A DNA stretch of 64,000 bases from Megaustenia siamemsis (GCA_032433765.1 JAVIAB010000139.1:47860421-47924420), one strand, 5' to 3'; positions 45,148-57,801 are shown, counted from the first letter of the stretch. Made by a program: numbers and translations. The notes: generated from the sequence alone by a model not told the origin.

Positions 45148-46533
45148 ACAACACTTTAGGCGAACGAAAGATAGATATACAGATCCAGAAGGTTTTCAAA
45201 AATAGTAAGAGACAAGACTTAGAATATCTTGAGGCCTGTGCTGGATATTTGAACACATGCTGTAAACACAACTCCATCGCGTGAACAGCTTCTTTACCTA
45301 ATACAAGCCAGCCAACAGCAGTAGTATCTAGATGAATAACACAAATTTATTTACAATTTCATGTCATTTCAACAATATGTTCACTGCACCGGATTTAATG
45401 CAGCCACGTTTTCTTATTTAAGACTCAAGTTGACTTTTCTGTGAGCAAAGGAAGATAACTTTTAATTTTTGAAAGAAATTATAAATAATTAATATTTGCA
45501 ACTACAAGTTAAGGAAAGGTACATTTCTTTTTAATTTGTTGCTTTAGTAGTTTTAATGTTTAATAGCAATTTTCAAAGACCTTGCACATTTTATGTTAAA
45601 ATTATTTTCTGAAAAACAATATGCAAATGTTTGAAACTTTTGAGAATTTACAATTACAATTATCGACTTATAAAGAGGTGGTAGTAATAATCTAACTGGA
45701 GTTGCTTCCCTTTTATTAAAGCAAGATATATTTTAATTTCTTAAGCAGATAAGAATATATTAACATTTTCATCAACAATTCACGGCAGAACACTTTTTTG
45801 CGTTTAAGTTTGATATGTTAGAGCGAACCATGCCTGTAAATATTATGCAACATTTAGATATATATTCTTCAAAGAATTATTATATTTCTTAGCTGATAAT
45901 CAACTGTTTAAAGTTTCTATACACTTTTATAGATCTCAGGTGCAAACGAATTTAATTTCCAAAAATTAGCTGATGCCGTCTCATCATTTCTCTGTAGTCT
46001 AGAAGAGATATTGTTAGAGAGAGAGGTATCAATAACACAAGGAAAATAATATGCAGTTGAAATTTCAAAATTCTAGTAGAAAAAGGGAGGGGAGTTGGAG
46101 ATAGACAATTGCACATAATTCATGTCACTGGAGAGGGAGAGTGGCAGTTTAAAAGTCTAACATTAAGAGAGAGAGAGAGAGAGAAAGAGCGAAAAAAAGA
46201 GATGCAGTTATATATATTAAACATTAAGATATAGATTGAAGAATGACAGGGATTCAGTTTAAATTTCTAGCAGTAATAGATATAGAGTAAACTGTAGGAG
46301 TTACTAGAATTTTTTTTCTAGCATCAAAAGTAAACTTTTGAAAATCCTTGAATGACCAGAGAGACAATTTAAAATACTAGCATGAAAATAAAAGCTGTTT
46401 AAAACCTTAATATGAAAAGAGATACAGTTATAAAAGTCTACTGTTAAGACAGAAACAGTTAATAATGCTAATATGAAAATGAAAGCACCTTAAAATCCTG
46501 TTATGAAAATAGAGATAGACAATTACATCTCAA

Positions 46534-48012
46534 ATGAATAAGATAGCAACAGGGAAATATTGTCACAATTACAGAAATGCAAGCAATAAAGTTGGCAAAT
46601 GAAAAACTGCTGAACAGTATCTTAGCCCACAGCTGTAGAGTTTTTGACAGATGCAAATCAGTACTCCAGGCACTGCAATCCAGAAAGTTTCTACATCTGC
46701 AAACTTTATTGACTGAACTCTACAAACACCACAGGGTTGCCCAGCAGTGGATCCCATCTCACTATGGAATACCAGGAAACTAGAGAGCAGATCAGCTTTC
46801 AAAAGAAGGTGCAACAGGCACACAACCAGATGCGCCGGTCACATTTGGTTATTTGGTTATTTGCGGTTCATCATCATTGCACTCCGATTACGTCCATAGG
46901 TGCTCAGATCCCTCCTCAGCAATTCCCTCAGTGTCCAGCGACTGACGACTCCAGTTCCATGTTGTTGATAAGTCTTCTTACACGCCCACTAAGTTTCTCA
47001 TTTCTGGCTGTGCCCATCTTAACTCCCATCTCTTTCATCCGAAGAAGTGACGTGGGTATGTGTTTGTCGAAATCATGTGCTCTTCCCACATCTCGGAGGG
47101 CATTGATGATGTCCGCCCGATCCATTGGTTGCCCGTTCTCAACGACAGCGCAGCTAGCCAACCTGTCCGCTCTTTCATTTCCCCGTACTCCCGCATGTCC
47201 ATGGACATAGAGAAAGGTGACCTTACGTATTTTGGATTTCTGCAATGATTCTACCCATTGCATGCGTACAGAGCCCGCCTCCACTTTTTTTATCATGCTC
47301 ATCGAATCGCTCAGTATACATGCGTGGGTGTAGTCTTGTGACTCTAACCATTTGAATGCCTTGGTCACTGCCATCACCTCCATTGTCATGCTACTCGTGG
47401 TCATGACGTAAGCACCACTGTCTTCCTTGACTATTCTGCCTGCCGAAAGTGCTGTAAATGCCCACGTACTTCTTGGTGTCGTCTTACAGATCCGTCTGTA
47501 TATATGACTGTATCTTTCTCATCGTTGTTACATACCATCATAAGATACAGATAATCAAATCAATCAGAAGATCAAATGCTCCAAATCAGGATGCCTTTCA
47601 TAATATGAATAGATGGGAACAAGTTATCATTATAAGCATTAGAACAGGACACAATGACTCCACAGTAACGTGTCTACAAAATTCAAGATCGGCACCTCAA
47701 CTACATGTACATGTGGAGAGGTGCCACAGACAGAGGAACACATATTTCAAGATTGCACTGAATATAGTAAAAAGAAGGTTCCCCGTCACGCCAAGTGGCG
47801 AATAGGGAATATGGTATTAGTGACCATACATTTTACAGACCTTCAGCACATGATATTTGAGGTAATATGGTCCGTACTACGCCCGTGCCGCAACTCAATA
47901 TAGTAGACTGAGGAAAATCCCATAGATACAACACTACAGAGAAAACTATATGGACCACTGCAAGAATAACAAAAGACTAACATTTATACAGGAAACGACA
48001 TTGCAGATATAG
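46534..48012 (+). pseudogene. LINE RNase H end in B8, split by the nested insert
   Basis: As in B6, with an extra loss in CCACAGCTGTAGAG. The nested insert is at 46840-47526. The C-terminal block reads KFKIGTSTTCTCGEVPQTEE then HIFQDCTEYS, the clearest zinc-type motif of the set. Confidence 0.78.
46840..47526 (-). pseudogene. Nested RNase H LINE fragment in B8
   Basis: Same fragment with frame breaks near both ends (TTGTTGATAAG and TTCTTGGTGTCG). The middle is open for 158 codons from 47404 through SMTMEVMAV, ILSDSMSM and GHAGVRGNERADRLA. Confidence 0.8.
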
Positions 48013-48764
48013 ACAACACTTCAGGCGAACGAAAGATAGATATATAGATCCAGAAGGTTTTCGAAAATAGTAAGAGACAAGACTTAGAATATCTTGAGGC
48101 CTGTGCTGGATATTTTGAACACATGCTGTAAACACAACTCCATCGCGTGAACAGCTTCTTTACCTAATACAAGCCAGCCAACAGCAGTAGTATCTAGATG
48201 AATAACACACATTTTATTTACAATTTCACGTAATTTCAACAATATGTTCACTGCACCGGACTTAATACAGCCACGTTTTCTTATTTAAGACTCAAGTTGA
48301 CTTTTCTGTGAGCAAAAGAAGATAACTTATAATGTTTGAAAGAAATTATAAATAATTAATATTTGCAACTACACGTTAATGAAAGTTACATTTCTTTTAA
48401 TTTGTTGATTTAGTAGTTTTAATATTTAATAGACATTTTCAAAGACCTTGCACATTTTATATTAAAATTATTTTCTGAAAAGCAATATGCAAATGTTTGA
48501 AACTTTTGATAATTTACAATTACAATTTATCGACTTATAAAGAAGTGGTAGTATTAATTTAACTGGAGTTGCTTCCCTTTTATTAAAGCAAGATAGATTT
48601 TAATTTCTTAAGCAGATAAGAATATATTAACATTTTCATCAACAATTCAACGGCAGAACACTTTTTTGCGCTTAAGTTTGATATGTTAGAGCGAACCATG
48701 CCTGTAAATATTATGCAACATTTAAATATATATTCTTCAAAGAATTATTTATTTCTTAGCTGAT

Positions 48765-49920
48765 CTATCTATCTATCTATTGACCTTTCGAGCCGTAACC
48801 GGCCCATAGGGCGTAGACCAAGATACACCTTCTCCTATATGAATTTTGTTCTAGCAGTTTTCTTTTAAAGATATTTTATCAAATCTCGCCATCTGTCTCT
48901 GTTCTGTGCAAGCAGTTCTATCTCATTGAGGGAGCCGATTCCTGCTGCTCTTGCCTCTCTCATTAATGTTCTTCTCAGTGTCTCCCTGGGTCTTCCTCTT
49001 TTTCTTTTACCTGTTGTTTCCCATATGAGGGCTTGCTTTGCTATTCGATTATTATCTCTTCTCATCACATGTCCAACGTATGACCATCGTCTTTTCTTTA
49101 TTACTGAAGATATTAGTGGTTGATTGGCGATTTCTCTAATTTCCTCGTTTGTTTTGAATTCGTTCCATTCTATACCAAGTATTTTCCTTAGACATTTATT
49201 TTCGAATGCGTTCAACCTTGCTTCTATATCTCTTGTTGTTTTCCAGCTCTCACACGCATACGTAAGGGTTGATAGTACATTTGATTTGAATAGCCTAAGT
49301 TTTGTGTTTGTGCTAATGAGTTTTGATTTCAACAACTTTTCAAGGCTTCTGAAAGACATTGCTGCTTTAGCCAGTCTGATTCTAATTTCTTTGCTCGTAT
49401 CCCCTTCTCGATCAATGTGACTTCCAAGATAGATGAAGTGATCGATCTCTTCTACTGGTTTGTTTTCCATGTATATTTTGTCACTTGTTGGAATTAAACT
49501 TTTCATGACTTTAGTCTTTTCATGATTGACCTCAAGCCCAATTTTGCTGGCTATTGATGATAGTTCATTTGTGTTTTCCTGCATCGTTTTTATCTGATTG
49601 CTGATGAGAACTATGTCATCAGCAAAGTCCAGGTCCTCCAAATGGTCTCCTTGTATCCATTCGATGCCTTTATTACCAGTGCAGCATTTCTTCATTATGA
49701 AGTCCATAACAATTCCAAATAACAAGGGCGATAAAATACATCCTTGTTTAACCCCAGTTTCTATTGGGAAACATTCGCTCAGTCCTTCCTCTGTTCGGAC
49801 TGCACATGTGTAACCATCATACATGTCTTTGATAATATTTATGATTTTTGATGGTAAGCCATATTGCTTCAGAATTTTCCACAAAGAATCTCTATGAATA
49901 CTATCAAATGCTTTTTTGAA
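48765..49920 (-). mobile_element. 5'-truncated RTE-like LINE with open RT frame
   Basis: 1156 bp, minus strand, in unit B8. The tail complement is ATCTATCTATCTATT. A short, imperfect target duplication (AGCTGAT / AACTGAT) flanks it. Unlike the other copies, its reading frame is continuous for 339 codons from 49884: WKILKQYGLPSK, ETGVKQGCILSPLLFG, DFADDIVLIS, TYACESWK, RGRPRETLRRTLM. The endonuclease and the first RT blocks are absent, so it is still not autonomous. It differs from the 24784 copy at few sites, which points to recent family activity. Confidence 0.9.
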
Positions 49921-49966
49921 TCAACTGATAATCAACTGTTTAAAGTTTCTAAACATTTTTATAGAT

Positions 49967-52150
49967 CTCAGGCGCAAACGAAGTTAATTTACAAAAATTA
50001 GCTGATGCCGTCTCATCATTTCACTGTAGAGTCTAGAAGAGATATTGTTAGAGAGAGAGGTATCAATAACACAAGGAAAATAATATGCAGTTGAAATTTC
50101 AAAATTGTAGTAGAAAAAGGGAGAGGAGTTGGAGATAGACAATTGCACATAATTCATGTCACTGGAGAGGGAGAGTGGCAGTTTAAAAGTATAACATTAA
50201 GAGAGAGAGATAAAGAGCGAAAAAAAGAGATGAAGTTATATATATTAAACATTTAGATATAGATTGAAGAATGAGATGGAATCAGTTTAAATTTCTAGCA
50301 GTAATAGATATAGAGTAAACTGTAGGAGTTACAACATTTATTTTCTAGCATCAAAAGTAAACTTTTGAAAATCCTAGAATGACCAGAGAGACAATTTAAA
50401 ATACTAGCATGAAGATAAAAGCAGTTTAAAATCTAAGTATGAAAAGAGATACAGTTATAAAAGTCTACTGTTAAGACAGAAACAGTTAATAATGCTGATA
50501 TGAAAATGAAAGTAGCTTAATATTCTGTTATGAAAAAAGATATAGACAATTACATCTCAAATGAATAAGATAGCAACAGGGAAATATTGTCACAATTACG
50601 ATGCAGAAATGAAAACAATAAAGTTGGCAATAGAAAATCTGCTGAACAGTAATCTTAGTCCACAGGCTGTAGAGTTTTGGACAGATGCAAGATCAGTGCT
50701 CCAAGCACTGCAATCCAGAAAGTTGCTACATCTGCAAACTTTATTGACTGAACTCTACAAACACCACAGGATTGCCCTGCAGTGGATCCCATCTCACAAT
50801 GGAATACCAGGAAACTAGAGAGCAGATCAGCTTTCAAAAGAAGGTGCAACAGGCACACAACCAGATGCGCCGGTTACATACCATCATAAGATACAGATAA
50901 TCAAATCAATCAGAAGATCAAATGCTCCAAATCAGGATGCCTTTCATAATATGAATAGATGGGAACAAGTTATCATTATAAGCATTAGAACAGGACATAA
51001 TTGACTCCACAGTAACGTGTCTACAAAATTCAAGATCGGCACCTCAACTACATGTACATGTGGACAGGTGCCCCAGACAGAGGAATACATATTTCAAGAT
51101 TGTACTGAATGTAGTAAAAAAAGGTGCCCCCGTCACGTAAAGTGGCGAATAGGGAATATGGTATTAGTGACCATAAATTTTACAGACCTTCAGCACATGA
51201 TTTTTGGGGTAATGTGGTCCGTATTACGCACGTGCCGCAACTCAATATAGTAGACTGAGGAAAATCCCATAGATACAACACTACAGAGAAAACTATATGG
51301 ACCACTGCAAGAATAACAAAAGACTAACATTTATACAGGAAACGACATTGCAGATATAGACAACACTTCAGGCGAACGAAAGATAGATATATAGATCCAG
51401 AAGGTTTTCGAAAATAGTAAGAGACAAGACTTAGAATATCTTGAGGCCTGTGCTGGATATTTTGAACACATGCTGTAAACACAACTCCATCGCGTGAACA
51501 GCTTCTTTACCTAATACAAGCCAGCCAACAGCAGTAGTATCTAGATGAATAACACACATTTTATTTACAATTTCACGTAATTTCAACAATATGTTCACTG
51601 CACCGGACTTAATACAGCCACGTTTTCTTATTTAAGACTCAAGTTGACTTTTCTGTGAGCAAAAGAAGATAACTTATAATGTTTGAAAGAAATTATAAAT
51701 AATTAATATTTGCAACTACACGTTAATGAAAGTTACATTTCTTTTTTATTTGTTGATTTAGTAGTTTTAATATTTAATAGACATTTTCAAAGACCTTGCA
51801 CATTTTATATTAAAATTATTTTCTGAAAAGCAATATGCAAATGTTTGAAACTTTTGATAATTTACAATTACAATTTATCGACTTATAAAGAAGTGGTAGT
51901 ATTAATTTAACTGGAGTTGCTTCCCTTTTATTAAAGCAAGATAGATTTTAATTTCTTAAGCAGATAAGAATATATTAACATTTTCATCAACAATTCAACG
52001 GCAGAACACTTTTTTGCGCTTAAGTTTGATATGTTAGAGCGAACCATGCCTGTAAATATTATGCAACATTTAAATATATATTCTTCAAAGAATTATTATA
52101 TTTCTTAGCTGATAATCAACTGTTTAAAGTTTCTAAACATTTTTATAGAT
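49967..52150. repeat. Macrosatellite unit B9 (short form, 2184 bp)
   Basis: Lacks the nested insert: CCAGATGCGCCGGTTACATA is continuous near 50863. This shows the pre-insertion site. It lies between two long units. Confidence 0.92.
50561..51359 (+). pseudogene. LINE RNase H and C-terminal end in B9 (best preserved)
   Basis: Open from the Met at 50561 for 85 codons through AEMKTIKLAIENLL, EFWTDARSVLQAL and LQWIPSHNGIPGN, then TAG in place of Glu before RADQLSKEGATG. It continues without the nested insert into HNMNRWEQVIIISIRTG, KFKIGTSTTCTCGQ and YIFQDCTECS. The SINE fragment spans about 51120-51240, and the terminus TLQRKLYGPLQE ends at a TAG. B9 is the best reference for the unit before the nested insertion. 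Confidence 0.82.
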
Positions 52151-52750
52151 CTCAGGCGCAAACGAAGTTAATTTCCAAAAAAATTAGCTGATGCCGTCTC
52201 ATCATTTCAATGTAGAGTCTAGAAGAGATATTGTTAGAGAGAGAGGTATCAATAACACAAGGAAAATAATATGCAGTTGAAATTTCAAAATTCTAGTAGA
52301 AAAAGGGAGGGGAGTTGGAGATAGACAATTGCACATAATTCATGTCACTGGAGAGGGAGAGTGGCAGTTTAAAAGTCTAACATTAAGAGAGAGAGAGAGA
52401 AAGAGCGAAAAAGAGAGATGCAGTTATATATATTAAACATTTAGATATAGATTGAAGGATGAGAGGGAATCAGTTTAAATTTCTAGCAGTAATAGATATA
52501 GAGTAAACTGTAGGAGTTACTAGAATTTATTTTTCTAGCATCAACAGTAAACTTTCGAAAATCCTAGAATGACCAGAGAGACAATTTAAAATACTAGCAT
52601 GAAGATAAAAGCAGTTTAAAATCTAAGTATGAAAAGAGATACAGTTATAAAAGTCTACTGTTAAGACAGAAACAGTTAATAATGCTGATATGAAAATGAA
52701 AGGAGCTTAAAATTCTGTTATGAAAATAGAGATAGACAATTACATCTCAA

Positions 52751-54245
52751 ATGAATAAGATAGCAACAGGGAAATATTGTCACAATTACAGAAATGCAAG
52801 CAATAAAGTTGGCAAATGAAAAACTGCTGAACAGTACCATAGCCCACAGCCTGTAGAGTTTTTGACAGATGCAAGATCAGAGCTCCAAGCAGTGCAATCC
52901 AGAAAGTTGCTACATCTGCAAACTTTATTGACTAAACTCTACAAACACCACAGGATTGCCTTACAGTGGATCCCATCTCACTATGGAATACCAGGAAACT
53001 AGAGAGCAGATCAGCTTTCAAAAGAAGGTGCAACAGGCACACAACCAGATGCGCCGGTCACATTTGGTTATTTGTGGTTCATCATCATTGCACTCCGATT
53101 ATGTCCATAGGTGCTCAGATCCCCTCCTCAGCAATTCCCTCAGTGTCCAGCGACTGACGACTTCAGTTCCATGTTGTTTGATACGTCTTCTTACACGCCC
53201 ACTAAGTTTCTCATTTCTGGCTGTGCCCATCTTAACTCCCATCTCTTTCATCCGAAGAAGTGACTTGGATATGTGTTTGTCGAAGTCATGTGCTCTTCCC
53301 ACATCTCGGAGGGCATTGATGATGTCCGCCCGATCCATTGGTTGTCCGTCCTCAACGACAGCGCAGCTAGCCAACCTGTCCGCTCTTTCATTTCCCCGAA
53401 CTCCCGCATGTCCAGGGACATAGACAAAGGTGACCTTACGTATTTTGGATTTCTGCAACGACTCTACCCATTGCATGCGTACAGAGCCCGCCTCCACTTT
53501 TTTTATCATGCTCATCGAATCGCTCAGTATACATGCGTGGGTGTAGTCTTGTGACTCTAACCATTTGAATGCCTTGGTCACTGCCATCGCCTCCATTGTC
53601 ATGCTACTCGTGGTCATGACGTAAGCACCACTGTCTTCCTTGACTATTCTGCCTGCCGAAAGTGCTGTAAATGCCCATGCACTTACTTGATGTCGTCTTA
53701 CAGATCCTTCTGTATATATGACTGCATCTTTCTCATCGTTGTTACATACCATCATAAGATACCGATAATCAAATCAATCAGAAGATCAAATGCTCCAAAT
53801 CAGGATGTCTTTCATAATATGAATAGATGGGAACAAGTTATCATTATACGCATTAGAACAGGACACAATTGACTCCACAGTCACGTGTATACAAAATTCA
53901 AGATCGGCACCTCAACTAAATGTACACGTGGACAGGCGCCACAGACAGCGGAACACATATTTCAAGATTGCACTGAATAAAGTAAATAAAAGGGTGAAGT
54001 GCCCCCATCACGTCAAGTGGCTTATAGGGAATACGGTATTAGTGACCATAAATTTTACAGACCTTCAGCACATGATTTTTGGGGTAATGTCGTCCGTATT
54101 ACGCACGTGCCGCAACTCAATATAGTAGACTGAGGAAAATCCCACATATCCCATAGATACAACACTACAGAGAAAACTATATGGACCACTGCAAGAATAA
54201 CAAAAGACTGTAACATTTATACAGGAAACGACATTGCAGATATAG
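52751..54245 (+). pseudogene. LINE RNase H end in B10, split by the nested insert
   Basis: RNase H blocks are recognisable but diverged. The nested insert is at 53059-53740. The part after the insert carries B1-type changes, including loss of the second Cys of the CTCG motif. Confidence 0.76.
53059..53740 (-). pseudogene. Nested RNase H LINE fragment in B10
   Basis: Open for 218 codons from 53755. It keeps the usual VPGHAGVRGNERADRLA wording (Pro present), unlike B5-B8, but the first catalytic residue is changed: YTEGS instead of YTDGS. The left end is slightly shorter (CACATTTGGTTATTTGTGG). Confidence 0.83.
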
Positions 54246-55037
54246 ACAACACTTCAGGCGAACGAAAGATAGATATATATAGATCAGGAAGGTTTTCGAA
54301 AATAGTAAGAGACAAGACTTAGAATATCTTGAGGCCTGTGCTGGATATTTTGAACACATGCTGTAAACACAACTCCATCGCGTGAACAGCTTCTTTGCCT
54401 AATACAAGCCAGCCAACAGCAGTAGTATCTAGATGAATAACACAAATTTTATTTACAATTTCACGTAATTTCAACAATATGTTCACTGCACCGGACTTAA
54501 TACAGCCACGTTTTCTTATTTAAGACTCAAGTTGACTTTTCTGTGAGCAAAGGAAGATAACTTATAATTTTTGAAAGAAATTATAAATAATTAATATTTG
54601 CAACTACACTTTAAAAAAGTTACATTTCTTTTAATTTGTTGCTTTAGTAGTTTTAATATTTAATAGAAATTTTCAAAGAACTTGCACATTTTATGTTAAA
54701 ATTATTTTCTGAATAGCAATATGCAAATGTTTGAAACTTTTGATAATTTACAATTACAATTTATCGACTTATAAAGAAGTGGTAGTATTAATTTAACTGG
54801 AGTTGCTTCCCTTTTATTAAAGCAAGATAGATTTTAATTTCTTAAGCAGATAAGAATATATTAACATTTTCATCAACAATTCAACGGCAGAACACTTTTT
54901 TTGCGCTTAAGTTTGATATGTTAGAGCGAACCATGCCTGTAAATATTATGCAACATTTAAATATATATTCTTCAAAGAATTATTATATTTCTTAGCTGAT
55001 AATCAACTGTTTAAAGTTTCTAAACATTTTTATAGAT

Positions 55038-56130
55038 CTCAGGCGCAAACGAAGTTAATTTCCAAAAAATTAGCTGATGCCGTCTCATCATTTCAATGTA
55101 GAGTCTAGAAGAGATATTGTTAGAGAGAGAGGTATCAATAACACAAGGAAAATAATATGCAGTTGAAATTTCAAAATTCTAGTAGAAAAAGGGAGGGGAG
55201 TTAGAGATAGACAATTGCACATAATTCATGTCACTGGAGAGGGAGAGTGGCAGTTTAAAAGTCTAACATTAAGAGAGAGAGAGAGAAGAGCGAAAAAAAA
55301 GAGATGCAGTTATATATATTAAACATTTAGATATAGATTGAAGAATGAGAGGGAATCAGTTTAAATTTCTAGCAGTAATAGATATAGAGTAAACTGTAGG
55401 AGTTACTAGAATTTATTTTTCTAGCATCAACAGTAAACTTTTGAAAATCCTAGAATGACCAGAGAGACAATTTAAAATATTAGCATGAAGATAAAAGCAG
55501 TTTAAAATCTTAGTATGAAAAGAGATACAGTTATAAAAGTCTACTGTTAAGACAGAAACAGTTAATAATGCTAATATGAAAATGAAAGTAGCTTAAAATT
55601 CTGTTATAAAAATAGAGATAGACAATTACATCTCAAATGAATAAGATAGCAACAGGGAAATATTGTCACAATTACAGAAATGCAAGCAATAAAGTTGGCA
55701 ATAGAAAATCTGCTGAACAGTAATCTTAGTCCACAGGCTGTAGAGTTTTTGACAGATGCAAGATCAGTGCTCCAAGCACTGCAATTAAGAAAGTTGCTAC
55801 ATCTGCAAACTTTATTGACTGAACTCTACAAACACCACAGGATTGCCCTGCAGTGGATCCCATCTCACAATGGAATACCAGAAACTAGAGAGCAGATCAG
55901 CTTTCAAAAGAAGGTGCAACAGGCACACAACCAGATGCGCCGGTTACATACCATCATAAGATACAGATAATCAAATCAATCAGAAGATCAAATGCTCCAA
56001 ATCAGGATGCCTTTCATAATATGAATAGATGGGAACAAGTTATCATCATAAGCATTAGAACAGGACATAATTGACTCCACAGTAACGTGTCTACAAAATT
56101 CAAGATCGGCACCTCAACTACATGTACATG
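55038..56130. repeat. Macrosatellite unit B11, left part (short form)
   Basis: Runs normally to CAACTACATGTACATG, where the LTR element begins. The unit resumes at 63651. Confidence 0.9.
55637..56130 (+). pseudogene. LINE RNase H end in B11, cut by the LTR element
   Basis: Open from 55680 for 96 codons through LAIENLL, EFLTDARSVLQALQ, LQWIPSHNGIPETRE and QISFQKKVQQ (shifted frame). The C-terminal half, including the second half of the zinc-type motif, lies beyond the LTR element at 63651-63950. Confidence 0.78.
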
Positions 56131-56630
56131 TGAAGAAGAGTGATAGGTGGGAGATGTGGTCAAGGGGACGTAATGATGAAAATTAAGGAGATGTTGAGAG
56201 GGGAGATAATGGGAACACTAGATGTAATTAGGGCGCGGTGAATTGGTAGAAAAGCGTGCAAGGCGAGGGACAGGTGTGAATGAAATTGAAGAGAAAGAAC
56301 TAGGGGAGAACATAATTCAGTCGAGCTTGAGTCGAGGCTAAGGGCAGAATAGAATTCATTAGAGCTTGAGTCGAGGCCAGATGCAGACGTGGTGTCCGCC
56401 AGGACACAACGAGACTGTGGGCAAGGAACAGCATGAAACAGATTCTGGGTTACAGGTTAGTGTGTGGCCAGTAGTCGAACTAGATAGTTGAGTCACTAAG
56501 TTACGGTAGAGATAGATTAAAACAACTAGTGATCTGATGATCGTAGTAACAGGCTAGTCATCAAGTGAGAGATAGCTAAGTTAGTTAATTGCAACTAGGT
56601 CTAATGTAGACAAGGCATATCAAGATGAAC

Positions 56631-56975
56631 TGTCGGCTGTGTGCCATTAGGACAGAATTTAGAAATCTTCATCAGTAGAAGATGCATAGCAAGTTGAACT
56701 GTCGGCTGTGTGCCATTAGGACAGAATTTAGAAATCTGCATCAGTAGACGATGCATGTCAAGTTGAACTGTCGGCTGTGTGCCATTAGGACAGAATTTAG
56801 AAATCTGCATCTGTAGACGATGCATGTCAAGTTGAACTGTCGGCTGTGTGCCATTAGGACAGAATTTAGAAATCTTCATCAGTAGACGAGGCCTATCAAG
56901 TTGAACTGTCGGCTGTGTGCCATTAGGACAGAATTTAGAAATCCTCATCAGTATTAAGGTTTCAAGATGAACTAA
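56631..56975. repeat. 69-bp tandem repeat in the 5' LTR, five units
   Basis: TGTCGGCTGTGTGCC starts at 56631, 56700, 56769, 56838 and 56907, exactly 69 bp apart. Because 69 is a multiple of three, a 115-codon antisense frame appears, which I do not regard as a gene. The same array lies at 62505-62849 in the 3' LTR. Confidence 0.92.
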
Positions 56976-57360
56976 CGGCTGTGTGCCGTGATTATCAATA
57001 TAGGACTTTTCATTATTAGCAAGAGTTCAATGTGACTGTCGGCTGAGTGCCGTGATCAAATAACTAGAGGCCTTCATCAGTATTAAGGTTTCAAGATGAA
57101 CTAACGGCTGTGTGCCGTGATTATCAATATAGGACTTTTCATTATTAGCAAGAGTTCAATGTGACTGTCGGCTGAGTGCCGTGATCAAATAACTAGAGGC
57201 CTTCATCAGTATTAAGGTTTCAAGATGAACTAACGGCTGTGTGCCGTGATTATCAATATAGGACTTTTCATTATTGGCAAGAGTTCAATGTGACTGTCGG
57301 CTGAGTGCCGTTATCAAATAACTAGAGGCCTTCATCAGTATTGAGGTTTCAAGATGAACT
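56961..57360. repeat. 129-bp tandem repeat in the 5' LTR, three units and a partial
   Basis: TTCAAGATGAACTA occurs at 56961, 57090, 57219 and 57348, exactly 129 bp apart. Each unit has two palindrome-like words, ACGGCTGTGTGCCGTG and TCGGCTGAGTGCCGTG. Repeated at 62835-63234 in the 3' LTR. Confidence 0.92.
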
Positions 57361-57783
57361 ATGGGCTGTGTGCCAGGTGCCTTTGTAGAAATCGTCAACA
57401 GCAGTTAGCTGTAAGGTGTGAACATGGGGTGTGAATCATATCATTGTGAAGTGTTATTGATGCACCAGTAAGTCTGTCCAGAGAAGTTCTTGTTTACAAT
57501 TGGTTATCATACATGACTTAGTGGCGGACGCCATGGCAGTATGTGCAATCTGTTAATGTATTAAACTGTTGTTTATTATTCCTGGTGTTGTTACTTGCTG
57601 TGTTGGAAGGGTGACTGATCCTGCGACGAACGAGTCTGGAGTGTCGAGTACAGAAACACAACGCGAAGTCAGTCCACGAGAAGGCGTGAAGCCTGATCCT
57701 GAGTGTACCATGCCCCAGATGTTGCAGTAAAATGACCAGATAGTGATTGCTAGAGAAGAAGCAATAATCCTCGTCTACATAAT

Positions 57784-57801
57784 TGGACCTGCGACCTGCG
57801 C
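57784..57801 (+). promoter_or_regulatory. Candidate primer-binding site
   Basis: TGGACCTGCGACCTGCG begins 7 bp after the shared LTR end. A TGG start is usual for a site pairing with the CCA end of a tRNA, but I cannot name the tRNA. Confidence 0.3.

Larger units (their letters stand above)
43071..45934. repeat. Macrosatellite unit B7 (long form, 2864 bp)
   Basis: Near-identical to B6. Differences are mostly single-base losses in homopolymers. Confidence 0.92.
45935..49966. repeat. Macrosatellite unit B8 (long form, interrupted by an RTE LINE)
   Basis: About 2.87 kb of unit sequence once the RTE at 48765-49920 is removed. It carries the nested RNase H insert at 46840-47526. Confidence 0.9.
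52151..55037. repeat. Macrosatellite unit B10 (long form, 2887 bp)
   Basis: Carries the nested insert (53059-53740). Its right half has the B1-type variants (AAATGTACACGTGG, AAGGGTGAAGTGCCCCCATC). Confidence 0.92.
56131..57776 (+). repeat. 5' long terminal repeat (1646 bp)
   Basis: Offset from the 3' copy by exactly 5874 bp throughout. It begins with TG. The end is not the usual CA in the shared part (CTCGTCT), although ACA follows in this copy. It includes two internal tandem arrays and a GCCGGAC-free promoter region that I could not delimit. Confidence 0.88.

Noticed and set aside
56601..56948. 115-codon minus-strand frame with a 23-residue repeat (also at 62475-62822)
   Set aside because: It is produced by the 69-bp LTR repeat, whose period is a multiple of three. 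No start context or homology.
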